This document shows, in pieces, positions 35,706-43,839 of a DNA stretch of 64,000 bases. The notes under the pieces were generated by a model that saw only the letters and a program-made list of their open reading frames with translations, had not been told where the DNA came from and did not search any database. Position 1 is the stretch's first letter. Every line of letters starts with the position of its first letter. Source of the stretch: Chloroflexia bacterium SDU3-3. Lineage in GTDB: Bacteria; Chloroflexota; Chloroflexia; Chloroflexales; Roseiflexaceae. Made by a program: the position numbers and the translations under genes. The stretch is taken from contig WBOU01000003.1 in assembly GCA_009268125.1 (NCBI GenBank), forward strand, positions 1 to 64,000, read 5' to 3'.

Positions 35706-35917
35706 CTGGCCGATCAGCACGCCGACGCGGCGCGTAGCAGCGAGGGCGGCTGATCGTTTGGCAAAAGCTCAGCGGTGGTGTCGTTATGGTAATCACCCCG
35801 CCAATATGCTGCTCGTAGCGCACAAAAAGCCGCCCGGCTGATCGTTTATGCTGTTTGGTAGCGAAAGACAGCATACGCCAAAAAATACTCCTCTACGCAC
35901 AACCAAGGAGGAACACA

Positions 35918-36541
35918 ATGCAGGACATCCCGATCATCCCGCTGGCCGCCATCGTCATCGTGGCAGTTGTGATCGCGTCGATCATGATCCGCCGCCGCTA
36001 CAGCGCCGACGCCGGGGTGCACGAGCTGCCCCCAGCGCCCAGCGCCAACATGGCCGAGGTCGAGCAGGCGGTGCGGCCACTGTTGGCCCAGGGCAACAAG
36101 ATCCAGGCGATCAAAGTGGCGCGCGAGGCCACCGGCTGGGGCCTCAAAGAGGCCAAGGACTATGTCGAGGGGCTAGAGCGCGGCAGGCCCGCCGCCATGG
36201 CCGTCGCGCCGCGCCCCACGGCAGCGCGCGGCGGCTTCGAGGCCGCCCAGGATGCGCTGGCCCAGGGCAACAAGATCCAGGCGATCAAGCATGTGCGCGA
36301 CACCACCGGCTGGGGCCTCAAAGAGGCCAAGGACTATGTGGACGAGTGGGAGCGCAGCGGCCAGCGCCCCGCCGCGCCCGCCAGCGCAGCCCCGCCCACG
36401 CCGCCCGCCCCCGGCGACATCGAGCAGGCGGCGCGCGCGCTGATCGCCCAAGGCAACATTATCGGCGCGATCAAGGCGGTGCGCGAGGCCACCGGCTGGG
36501 GCCTCAAAGAGGCCAAGGACTATGTCGAAGGTCTTCGTTAG
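35918..36541 (+). CDS. Membrane-anchored protein with three L7/L12 C-terminal-type motifs
   Basis: A 207-residue protein. AAGGAGG lies 7 bp before ATG 35918. One N-terminal membrane helix (about 6-24) is followed by basic RRR, suggesting the rest is cytoplasmic. Three units follow (about 47-86, 106-144, 167-206), each with a short helix, QGN, and then a stretch like IKAVREATGWGLKEAKDYVE. That stretch closely resembles the C-terminal domain of ribosomal protein L7/L12, the part that recruits translation factor GTPases. Linkers are Pro/Ala-rich. Function is unknown; tethering of translation GTPases or of another partner is conjecture. Confidence 0.8.
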   Translation: MQDIPIIPLAAIVIVAVVIASIMIRRRYSADAGVHELPPAPSANMAEVEQAVRPLLAQGNKIQAIKVAREATGWGLKEAKDYVEGLERGRPAAMAVAPRPTAARGGFEAAQDALAQGNKIQAIKHVRDTTGWGLKEAKDYVDEWERSGQRPAAPASAAPPTPPAPGDIEQAARALIAQGNIIGAIKAVREATGWGLKEAKDYVEGLR

Positions 36542-36830
36542 GAAAGGTGGGCGGAGTATCTACCTTCACCATTCGACCCAATCAAGGCTTATTAGTTAGG
36601 CGGAAATTTTGTGAAATTGACTGGCCTTTACAAAAAAGCTATACGCGTGACTAATATACAGCCCAACGATAATGTGCGCGCCGTTTAATAGTTAGGTTGT
36701 AATCTATCATCTCTCAGCTGCTTCGATAGAAAACCAACGACACATATTGATACGCTTCAGCCCAACGATAAGATAACAATATCTAGTTAGGTATCTAATC
36801 GACTATACCACTAGGAGCGATTGCCTTGCT
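36542..36830. other. AT-rich patch with attC-like boxes
   Basis: Base composition falls sharply here. GTTAGG occurs at 36595, 36691 and 36786 (about 95 bp apart), and GCCCAACGATAA at 36661 and 36760. GCCCAAC and GTTAGGY fit the integron RYYYAAC and GTTRRRY consensus, but the paired boxes are only 33-37 bp apart, shorter than known attC sites. No gene is seen. Confidence 0.4.
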
Positions 36831-36989
36831 GGCCTCACCCTCAGAAGATGCCACTGCTCTGGCAGGCCGTCGGGAAGCAGGGGCGTACCTCATCCAGCGT
36901 GCCAGGGCATGCACCTCCGTTATCCTCTTCAGCCGCTGCGTACGCGAGCACCAGACCACGAGGCCCACCCGCGCCGCGTCATGCGGGTA

Positions 36990-37560
36990 GGATTGCGATA
37001 CGGGCGGCACAGGCAACGGGGCGGGCACAAGGCCTGCCCATACGGCGAAGGTGCCGCTCGTGTTTTGATGGCCATATACACCAACAGCAACCGCCAGCGA
37101 GTAGCATTGGAACGCCCTAAATTGGGGGGTCAAAGGGGCGATGCCCCTCACATGGTGTCACTTTCTCTGGCGGAGCATTCGGATGCGGCACATGACGAGA
37201 GAACGCGTGCCAGGCCATGCACCGCATGGAAGATTCTCGATCTCACCCACCCGGCCCATGCGGCGAAGGTGCCACTCAGGCCAACTGGCCATATGCACGA
37301 ACACCAGATGCCCGATTCCGGCATAGGAATGCTCCAAATTGGGGGTTTCGAAGGGGGCAACGCCCCCTCGCGGGGTTCCTAGGGGCTGGCCCCGAGGCGC
37401 TGCCCGCGCAGGGCACACACCCACCAAACACCTACCACCGCCATCGCTGAAGGAAAAAACGCCCAGTGCCGACGGGAAAAGTGACACCATGTGAGGGCGA
37501 TGCCCCCTCGCAGGGTTCCTAGGGGCAGGCCTTATCGCCGGAGGGGCAGTCATACAACCC
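36990..37560 (+). repeat. R1 repeats, two to three copies
   Basis: Modules GCCCATACGGCGAAGGTGCC (about 37037), CATGGTGTCACTTTCTCTGG (37150), CCCATGCGGCGAAGGTGCC (37255), a GAGG-box stem, CCTAGGGGCTGGCCCC (about 37378) and AAAAGTGACACCATGTGAGG (37478). The 37140-37270 part is nearly identical to 6275-6405. Confidence 0.85.
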
Positions 37561-37614
37561 GCCCCCGAGCCGATGCCCGCAATATGGTTTATGGAATCAC
37601 GAAGGAGAATAGCT

Positions 37615-38175
37615 ATGCGTATTGAAGACCTACAGCCCAACGATAACGTAGCTATCGAGCAGGCCGCCGCCGCGCTGTTCGATGGCTTCCGCGAGCACTG
37701 GCCCACCGCGTGGCCCACCCTGGCCGAGGCCCGCGCCGAGGTGCTTGAGGCGCTCGAACCCGAGAAGATCTGCCGCGCCGCCTTCGGCGACGACGGCGGG
37801 CTGCTCGGCTGGGTCGGCGGCTACCACTCCTACGCCGCCGTGTGGGAGCTGCACCCGCTGGTGGTGCACCCCAGCGCCCAGGAGCGCGGCGTGGGGCGCG
37901 CGCTGCTGGCCGACTTCGAGACGCAGGTGCGGCAGCGCGGCGGCCTAACTATTTTGCTCGGCAGCGACGACGACGACAACATGACCTCGCTCAGCGGCAG
38001 CGATCTGTACGCCGACCTCTGGGGCCAGATCGGGCGCATCAGAAACCTGCGCCGCCACCCCTACGAGTTCTACCAGAAGTGCGGCTTCACGATCATCGGC
38101 GTGGTGCCCGATGCCAATGGCCCAGGCAAGCCCGACATCCTGCTGGCCAAGCGCGTGGCGGGCAGCCAACCCTAG
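37615..38175 (+). CDS. AAC(6')-Ia-like aminoglycoside 6'-N-acetyltransferase (GNAT)
   Basis: A 186-residue acetyl-CoA-dependent acetyltransferase. GAAGGAG precedes ATG 37615. The central and C-terminal sequence follows the AAC(6')-Ia/-Ij type as I remember it: WELHPLVV, the acetyl-CoA loop QERGVGRALL, LGSDDDDNMTSLS, then HPYEFYQKCGF and VVPDANGPGKPDI. Length also matches (about 185). If active it would acetylate the 6'-amino group of aminoglycosides; environmental relatives may have other substrates. It lies beside the attC-like patch, and its own codons contain GCCCAACGATAA. Confidence 0.82.
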   Translation: MRIEDLQPNDNVAIEQAAAALFDGFREHWPTAWPTLAEARAEVLEALEPEKICRAAFGDDGGLLGWVGGYHSYAAVWELHPLVVHPSAQERGVGRALLADFETQVRQRGGLTILLGSDDDDNMTSLSGSDLYADLWGQIGRIRNLRRHPYEFYQKCGFTIIGVVPDANGPGKPDILLAKRVAGSQP

Positions 38176-38264
38176 CCGAAAAAGAGCTAGCTCCCTGCCG
38201 ATCATCGCACCCGGCCGACGTTCCTGCACCGCATCGATCGCGCCGAGTCGTAGCGCCGCACGCA

Positions 38265-38297
38265 CAAAAAACAGGGCGTGATGCAGATCACGCCCTG
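38265..38297 (-). terminator. Intrinsic terminator after the second PAS-STAS gene
   Basis: CAGGGCGTGAT (38272-38282) pairs perfectly with 38287-38297 and is followed on the minus strand by a run of six T. It lies 29 bp beyond the stop at 38326; GGCCCAACGATAACG lies just between. Confidence 0.88.
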
Positions 38298-38325
38298 CCT
38301 GCCACATTCGTTATCGTTGGGCCGA

Positions 38326-39567
38326 TCATTGCTTCAGCGCAAAGGCGATGCCAGCCTGCAGCGTGCCCCATGTGACGATCGTGCGCAGCTCCACGCCCAG
38401 CTGAACCAGGGTCTGCGCCACCTCGGGGCGGATGCCCGTGAGCACCACCCGCGCGCCCAGGAGCTGGACGGCCTGCGCGGCGCGGATCAGGCCATTCGCG
38501 ACGCCCGTATCCACCACCGGCACGCCCGTGATGTCGACAATGGCGACTTTGGTGTGATTCGCAGCAACCCCTTCCAGCAGGGCATCCATCACGGCCTGCG
38601 CGCGCGCCGAGTCGATCGAGCCAACCAGCGGCATCACCACAATCGTATCGCTGATCGCCAGCAGCGGCGTCGACAGCTCCTCCAGCGCGGCCTGCTGCGC
38701 GCGGATCACCTCTTCCTGCAGAATGTTATTGCGCAGCGCCTGCTCGGCGTGCTTGTGCTCGGTGATATCCTCGTACATCACGCACACCTGGTTCCCCGAG
38801 ATCGGCAGAGCGTAGATGGCGTAGGTGCCATCGCTCAGCTCATCCGAGTCATAGGCGTGCTCGCCCAGGCGGCTGGCCTGCTGGGTGTGGATGACCTCGG
38901 CATAGCGCTGCAGAAGCGCCCGATCTTCGCCGGTGACGAAGATGCTGCGGGCCGATCGGCCTACCTGCGACTGCAGATCGATGCCGGTGAAGCGGCTCGC
39001 GCTGGCGTTGGCCATGATCAGGCGGGATGACGAGGCGGCAGCATCCTCATCCATCTCAAGCACCATCACGCCGATCGGGAAATTCTTAACAACCGTCTCG
39101 TAGATATGGATGCGCGACTCGACCTCGCGGCGCGAGGTGATGTCTTCGGAGATGCCGAGCGTGTGCGTGATCTGGCCCTGTGGGTCGCGGAGGGCGAATT
39201 TCGCCGTGTGGAACAGGTGGACATCGCCATCGTGATGTTTCACCGGCTCCTCGATGATCAGCGTCTCACCAGTCGTAAATACATAGGTGTCGTCTTTGAT
39301 ATACTGCTGCGTGTGGTCCGGCTCGGCGAACGGCGCGTCGATCAGGCCCTGCATCTGCTGCTGATCCATGCCGTAGAACTCGCGGAAGGCGCGATTGGCA
39401 TAGACGATGTGTGAGTGCGGACCTTTACACAGCACAAGATTCGGCACGTGGTCGAGAATGTCGGTGATAAGTGCGTATTCTTGCTGCAGCGCCGCGAGCT
39501 GCTGCTCAAGCTCGGCGACGCGCTGAGCGAGGGACGTGGTGGATGAAGGATTCTGGTCAACAGTCAC
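38326..39567 (-). CDS. PAS-STAS regulator (RsbR/stressosome-like)
   Basis: 413 residues from a GTG start at 39567, chosen because AAAGGA lies 7 bp upstream; an ATG at 39603 lies before that site. A coiled N-terminus (LAQRVAELEQQLAALQQEY) precedes two PAS modules (LVLCKGPHSHIVYANRAFRE; FPIGVMVLEM...). The STAS domain contains AIVDITGVPVVDTGVAN and LTGIRPEVAQTLVQLGVEL. The STAS half is closely similar to that of the protein at 27894, while the sensors differ, as expected for stressosome paralogues with different inputs. Confidence 0.86.
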   Translation of the reverse strand: MTVDQNPSSTTSLAQRVAELEQQLAALQQEYALITDILDHVPNLVLCKGPHSHIVYANRAFREFYGMDQQQMQGLIDAPFAEPDHTQQYIKDDTYVFTTGETLIIEEPVKHHDGDVHLFHTAKFALRDPQGQITHTLGISEDITSRREVESRIHIYETVVKNFPIGVMVLEMDEDAAASSSRLIMANASASRFTGIDLQSQVGRSARSIFVTGEDRALLQRYAEVIHTQQASRLGEHAYDSDELSDGTYAIYALPISGNQVCVMYEDITEHKHAEQALRNNILQEEVIRAQQAALEELSTPLLAISDTIVVMPLVGSIDSARAQAVMDALLEGVAANHTKVAIVDITGVPVVDTGVANGLIRAAQAVQLLGARVVLTGIRPEVAQTLVQLGVELRTIVTWGTLQAGIAFALKQ

Positions 39568-39603
39568 GGTTGTATCCTTTGCCCATGCATGCTTCAGGTA
39601 CAT

Positions 39604-39997
39604 CTGCTCTCATCTATACCTATCATCAGTATAATAAAGATACGTTCAAATTGGTAGCGAAAAGAGAAGAAATCGACACAAAAGCATGCTCGTGCGTGAT
39701 AAATACTATCATCGCCATGAAGTCTCATCACAACGTGCGATGTTGCCAGGTCGGGGCGGCGCGTATATTCCATCAGCAATCTCTGTTCAGCGTCGTAGCG
39801 ACGGCCCTGGTGACCGCTCGCACCGCGCTCATCGCCCACATGGCCCGCATCGCGCTTCCACCCGATGCCCACGATGCGCGACCATGGGTGTAGGGGCGGA
39901 TCTGGTGTCCGCCCGCACTGCCATCACCGCAGGCATCGCCCCCATCGAGGCCCCGCGCGATGGGGGCGATGCCTGCGGTGAATCACAATAGGCACAT
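39604..39997. repeat. AT-rich upstream region, then an R3 inverted repeat
   Basis: 39600-39760 is AT-rich and probably holds the promoter of the PAS-STAS gene, though I see no clear hexamer pair. GTAGGGGCGGATCTGGTGTC (39890) and the long palindrome CACCGCAGGCATCGCCCCCATCG / GATGGGGGCGATGCCTGCGGTG (about 39925-39981) follow. No gene is seen. Confidence 0.7.
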
Positions 39998-40075
39998 CGT
40001 GGCCCATGGCTCTGCACCGAGCTACCAACCGCCGTGCCCACGCCCACCGTGTATGTCTCGGATCGTTCGCGGTAG
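39998..40075 (+). pseudogene. 3' remnant of a third lipoprotein paralogue
   Basis: 26 codons ending in TAG 40073-40075 encode the same tail as the gene at 40236 (RGPWLCTELPTAVPTPTVYV, then DRS). No start or upstream part remains; an R3 palindrome joins directly. Confidence 0.85.
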
Positions 40076-40111
40076 CTGATTGCCCCGCCCCACGCGCCGC
40101 CTAACCCCGCG

Positions 40112-40140
40112 TTGACACCACGCCGCACCTCGGCTATACT
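40112..40140 (+). promoter_or_regulatory. Sigma70-type promoter, lipoprotein copy 1
   Basis: TTGACA (40112-40117), 17 bp, TATACT (40135-40140). Confidence 0.7.
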
Positions 40141-40235
40141 TGCCCCGCCTGAATAGATCGCCCAACGAAATAGCCCACGGCACCCACGCCGGTGCGGCCC
40201 GCCGCCGACCCTGGTGCCGCCCAAGGAGAACGCCC

Positions 40236-40877
40236 ATGCCTGACGTACCACCCACCCGCCGCTGGCCCCTGCTGGCCAGCCGCTGCATGCTGCTCTGCCT
40301 GCTGCCCCTGGCGAACCTACGCGCCTGCGGCCCGCAGGACAATACCCCCCCCACGCGCGGGCCGATAACGACGAGACAATGGATAGAACCAACCATGATG
40401 AACTTTGTGCTCTCATCCAGCACCAACTGTGCCGATGTGGGTCAAGTCATCACCTTCACGGTACGCCTAGAAAATAACTATCGTGAGCCAGTCACCTTTG
40501 ATGGCAACCCACCAGTTGATATGGTTATCTCGCCAGTTCAAGACAATCCCGACGCCCCCATTGGATTAGTGCGCTGGTCGGAAAGCCCCACCTATCCGGC
40601 GCAGATGATCACCCAGATCGGACCAGGAGAGAGCCACTCCTACCAATGGCAGTGGCGTGCCGATGAAGCATATGAGAATGATCACTGGTCGAGTGATGGC
40701 ATAGCTGTACATATAGAAACTAATGCCCAATTTGCAAATAGACCCCTTATGGTTGAGGAGTTGCTTTATGTTGGCATACAAAGATTGTATGCAACCCGTC
40801 GCGGCCCATGGCTCTGCACCGAACTACCAACCGCCGTGCCCACGCCCACCGTATATGTCTTGGATCGTTCGCAGTAG
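40236..40877 (+). CDS. Secreted lipoprotein-like protein, tandem copy 1
   Basis: 213 residues, start at ATG 40236 after AAGGAG. A basic N-terminus and hydrophobic core (CMLLCLLPLANL) end in a lipobox-like LRAC, with Cys27 as the possible lipid anchor; Arg before Ala is atypical. The rest is beta-rich: FTVRLENNYREPVTFDGNPP, then IRW/VRWSESPTYPAQ and GESHSYQWQW. This resembles intracellular-proteinase-inhibitor or Ig-like domains involved in binding. The next copy starts 798 bp later with its promoter also copied. Function unknown. Confidence 0.72.
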   Translation: MPDVPPTRRWPLLASRCMLLCLLPLANLRACGPQDNTPPTRGPITTRQWIEPTMMNFVLSSSTNCADVGQVITFTVRLENNYREPVTFDGNPPVDMVISPVQDNPDAPIGLVRWSESPTYPAQMITQIGPGESHSYQWQWRADEAYENDHWSSDGIAVHIETNAQFANRPLMVEELLYVGIQRLYATRRGPWLCTELPTAVPTPTVYVLDRSQ

Positions 40878-40913
40878 CGGATTGCCCCACCCCACGCGCC
40901 GCCTGACCGCGCG

Positions 40914-40942
40914 TTGACACCACGCCGCACCTCGGCTATACT
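40914..40942 (+). promoter_or_regulatory. Sigma70-type promoter, lipoprotein copy 2
   Basis: TTGACA (40914-40919), 17 bp, TATACT (40937-40942); the surrounding 150 bp duplicate the region before copy 1. Confidence 0.7.
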
Positions 40943-41033
40943 TGCCCCGCCTGAATAGATCACCCAACGAAATAGCCCACGGCACCCCGCCGGTGCGGCC
41001 CGCCGCCCCTGGTGCCGCCCAAGGAGAACGCCC

Positions 41034-41675
41034 ATGCCTGATGCACCACCCACCCGCCACTGGCCCCTGCTGGCCAGCCGCTGCATGCTGCTCTGCCTGC
41101 TGCCCCTGGCGAACCTACGCGCCTGCGGCCCGCAGGACAATACCCCCCCGACGCGCGGGCCGATAACAACAAGACAACGGATTAACCCTAGCATGATGAA
41201 TTTTGTGCTCTCATCCACTACCAACTGTGCCGATATCGGACAGGTCATCACCTTCACGGTACGCCTAGAAAATAACTATCGTGAGCCAATCAATCTTGAT
41301 AGCAACCCACCAGTTGATATTGTCATCACTCCTGCGACGGATGATCCCACACAACCAATCGCACCAATACGCTGGTCAGAGAGCCCTACTTATCCGGCGC
41401 AGATGATTACCAAGATCGAACCAGGAGAAAGCCATTCCTACCAATGGCAGTGGCATGCCGATGCCGCATATGGTCAATATGGTTCAATTAATAATGGGAT
41501 TATTGCGCGTATTGCGACAAATGCGCAATTTGCAGGACGTCCGCTCATGGTTGATGAGTCGCTTTATGTAGGTGTCAAGTCAGGAGGGTTATTACCAGGC
41601 CCTTCATGGCTTTGTTCAGAGATGCCAACTGCCGTGCCCACGCCAACCATCTCAATCTCGGATCTTTCCAGATAA
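41034..41675 (+). CDS. Secreted lipoprotein-like protein, tandem copy 2
   Basis: 213 residues, the same length as copy 1 and nearly identical for the first 45 residues (signal and LRAC lipobox). Then it diverges (for example INLDSNPPVDIVITPATDDP against the copy 1 equivalent) while keeping IRWSESPTYPAQMIT and GESHSYQWQW. The 3' half is clearly less GC-rich than copy 1, so the copies may have diverged by recombination rather than only point mutation. Start at ATG 41034 after AAGGAG. Confidence 0.72.
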   Translation: MPDAPPTRHWPLLASRCMLLCLLPLANLRACGPQDNTPPTRGPITTRQRINPSMMNFVLSSTTNCADIGQVITFTVRLENNYREPINLDSNPPVDIVITPATDDPTQPIAPIRWSESPTYPAQMITKIEPGESHSYQWQWHADAAYGQYGSINNGIIARIATNAQFAGRPLMVDESLYVGVKSGGLLPGPSWLCSEMPTAVPTPTISISDLSR

Positions 41676-41885
41676 CTACTGATCAATAGAGGGCTATGAT
41701 GCAAAAGGCTTTATTCAACATTATCCTGATGCTCACGCTGGTTTTATCCATGGTAGTGCCGTTCAACACATCGGTTGCAACAGCGGCACATGCAGATCAG
41801 CCGCGTCGAGCTACTTCTGATCTCCCCCATTGTACTGACGATGACCCCGCGCTCAAAGCAGACTACAAAGTCACAGACATATTTA

Positions 41886-42793
41886 ACCATTGTTGCTAGT
41901 TTTTAGATGACAAATTCCGTAAGAGAGCGCGATTTCGATGTGAGTTCAAGTAAACAATTGATAAGTGCAGTCACATATCCAAGCCGCGCATCAATATATC
42001 TTGACTTGCGATGATATATCTTCTTGATGGTAAAGCTGAGACAGGCCCAACTAAAGTTTGTTTCGATCATGAATCGTTCGTTCCACGTCCCCTTTGCCCA
42101 AAACAGCATGTTTTCATGTACAGCAGCATGCTGACGAAATCCACCATCACAGAGGGTAATGGTTTGGCCGTTGTAGGCCAACGCCATATCGCGAAACTCA
42201 CGGTCGCTCACGTTTGCCGTATCCCATTGCCATGTCACCACTTTCCCCGCATTGTTGATCAGCCAACCCAGTTTGACACCAATCATCCAACGACCATTTG
42301 ATAGACCCTTTTTCCCAACCTGCTGCGCGCTGCGGCCTTCCCGCCGTGGGTGGCAGCGTTCGATGCCATAGGTATCGGCAACCGTAAAAAACGTCGCTTC
42401 CGCTAAAAATGCATCGGTATATTGGGCACAACGTTTGAATACGCGCAGCAAGCGTGACAGACTTGGGAGATTGGGAAACAAGAAGCGATAGTTGTGATTC
42501 AACCAACGATAGAAGCGCCGATAGAGACCGCCACGTAAGCTAAATACCAGTGCAATGGTCACAATCTCGCTATCATGCAACTTGGCATCTGAGCGTTTTT
42601 CGACAGGACCAATGGTATCGTCTACCATACAGAACAGACGGATGATAATCTCTTCCGTTAACATGTGGTTGCTCCTTCGGTATGTGGTTGGTTTGGTCAC
42701 CGCACATCATACCAGGAACAACGACATGTTTTTTTGCCTACCAACACGCTGACGATTCGAACAAATGTTCAAGCTAAAACTAGCAACAATGGT
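41886..42793 (-). mobile_element. Insertion sequence, 908 bp, DDE transposase (IS982-like)
   Basis: The ends carry matching 18 bp inverted repeats, ACCATTGTTGCTAGTTTT at 41886-41903 and its complement at 42776-42793. One transposase gene fills the inside. A target-site duplication is not evident: the 7 bp on each side (ATATTTA and TATGATA) do not match. The base composition is much lower in GC than the host genes, pointing to recent arrival. Confidence 0.9.
41903..42664 (-). CDS. DDE transposase (IS982-like)
   Basis: 253 residues from ATG 42664, where GAAGGAG lies 7 bp upstream. Candidate catalytic acids are Asp in FTVADTYGIERC, Asp in ITLCDGGFRQH and Glu in NERFMIETNFSW, matching the order and rough spacing of IS4/IS5/IS982-type enzymes. 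The N-terminal part (LHDSEIVTIALVFSLRGGLYRRFYRWL) resembles the IS982 family. The stop codon abuts the inverted repeat. The frame is intact, so the element may be active. The family is from motif memory. Confidence 0.85.
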   Translation of the reverse strand: MLTEEIIIRLFCMVDDTIGPVEKRSDAKLHDSEIVTIALVFSLRGGLYRRFYRWLNHNYRFLFPNLPSLSRLLRVFKRCAQYTDAFLAEATFFTVADTYGIERCHPRREGRSAQQVGKKGLSNGRWMIGVKLGWLINNAGKVVTWQWDTANVSDREFRDMALAYNGQTITLCDGGFRQHAAVHENMLFWAKGTWNERFMIETNFSWACLSFTIKKIYHRKSRYIDARLGYVTALINCLLELTSKSRSLTEFVI

Positions 42794-43028
42794 TATGATA
42801 GCACTGGCATGAATCTGCTTATGTCTATCGACGACGCCTATTTTCTTCTCAGTCCACCTGTAGACTTCACGGCGCTAGAAGATGGTGTCTATTTCATCAA
42901 GATCAAACATAGCAGCTCAACATGGGGTGATCCTAGTTTCCGATACCGGACCGAATTTATATCGTGGTTTTGGTGACCCAGCCAATGAACCTTGGAGTTA
43001 GTACCAAGGCACAGACCTAAAACTATGA

Positions 43029-43069
43029 CAACACAGCGCTCAGGATGTTGTATCCTGAGCGCTGTGTTG
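43029..43069. terminator. Perfect 18 bp stem-loop between converging genes
   Basis: CAACACAGCGCTCAGGAT (43029-43046) pairs with 43052-43069 around GTTGT. It lies between the end of the split gene and the acetyltransferase stop; no strong T-tract. Confidence 0.65.
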
Positions 43070-43093
43070 ACCATACATACCAGCGCAGAATGA

Positions 43094-43717
43094 TCACCCC
43101 TGCGGGCGGCGCAGCATGCACCAGTGCGGCGCGCCGGTGCCGGGCAGGCGGCCCACCTCGGCCACCTGGTAGCCATACTTCTGGTAGAACGTGATGTTGC
43201 GCTCGCTGTGTGTCTCAAGGTAGCTGTGCTGCCCATGCCGATCGAGGAAGGCCATGGCCGGGCGCAGCAGCCTGCCCGAGAGGCCCTGGCCCTGGTGGTC
43301 GCGGGCGACGCCGATGGTGAACAGGTACCAGTGCGGGAAGGGCGCGTGCCGGGCGTGCATGCGCGCGGCGTAGCCCTCGTAGCGCAGCAGGCGGGCGTAG
43401 ATGCCCAGGTCGACATCCAGCCCCAGCCGCACCCCCCCGGCGCGCAGGAACATCCACGCGCTCACATCCACATGCTCGGGCGGCAGCCAGGCGCACACAC
43501 CCTGGGCGCGGTCGCCCGCCGCAAACACATGGCCGTGGCGCAACGCCACCCGCATGGTGAAGCGGTAGAAGGCGCGCACCCTCGCGAGGCTGGGGCGCTG
43601 GGCGTTGAGCAGGAGCTGGGTGGAAGGGTCAACCTGAAAGGCGGTAGTGAGGCTATCAACCGCTGCATCGAGCTGGTGCTCTGTCAGCCGCTGGAGGCCG
43701 GGTAGTTCCATGCGCAT
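43094..43717 (-). CDS. GNAT-family N-acetyltransferase
   Basis: A 207-residue acetyl-CoA-dependent acetyltransferase. The acetyl-CoA-binding loop is in IGVARDHQGQGLSGRLLRPA and the C-terminal signature is ERNITFYQKYGYQVAEV. The start at 43717 was chosen because AAAGAG lies upstream and the fold begins there; the longer frame upstream reads through repeat DNA. The substrate is unknown; relatives include puromycin-acetyltransferase-like and small-molecule enzymes. Confidence 0.82.
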   Translation of the reverse strand: MRMELPGLQRLTEHQLDAAVDSLTTAFQVDPSTQLLLNAQRPSLARVRAFYRFTMRVALRHGHVFAAGDRAQGVCAWLPPEHVDVSAWMFLRAGGVRLGLDVDLGIYARLLRYEGYAARMHARHAPFPHWYLFTIGVARDHQGQGLSGRLLRPAMAFLDRHGQHSYLETHSERNITFYQKYGYQVAEVGRLPGTGAPHWCMLRRPQG

Positions 43718-43839
43718 GGCGCTCTTTCCCCTTGTCTGTCGGGCAATGATGGGTGATCGTATCGCTGGTGGGTTGGCTGCGCCTAGTGTAGCCGACGATG
43801 ATTCTGCCAGCAACTTTCGCGCGGTTCTGCGTTTTCGGC

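Larger units (their letters stand above)
41696..42976 (+). pseudogene. Secreted-protein gene split by an insertion sequence
   Basis: The 5' part (41696-41885) encodes a signal peptide (KALFNIILMLTLVLSMVV) and about 60 residues (to TDIF). Reading then runs into the IS and stops. The 3' part (from 42794) continues as YDSTGMNLLMSIDDAYFLL and DGVYFIKIKH, ending at TGA 42974-42976, and looks like the end of a beta-rich exported domain. The two parts need a 1 bp (mod 3) adjustment to join, which fits loss of a short target duplication. The gene is 20 bp after lipoprotein copy 2. Confidence 0.75.

Noticed and set aside
35170-38330. A complete integron
   Set aside because: No integrase gene and no attC of accepted length; only short box pairs are seen, so it is reported only as a weak observation.
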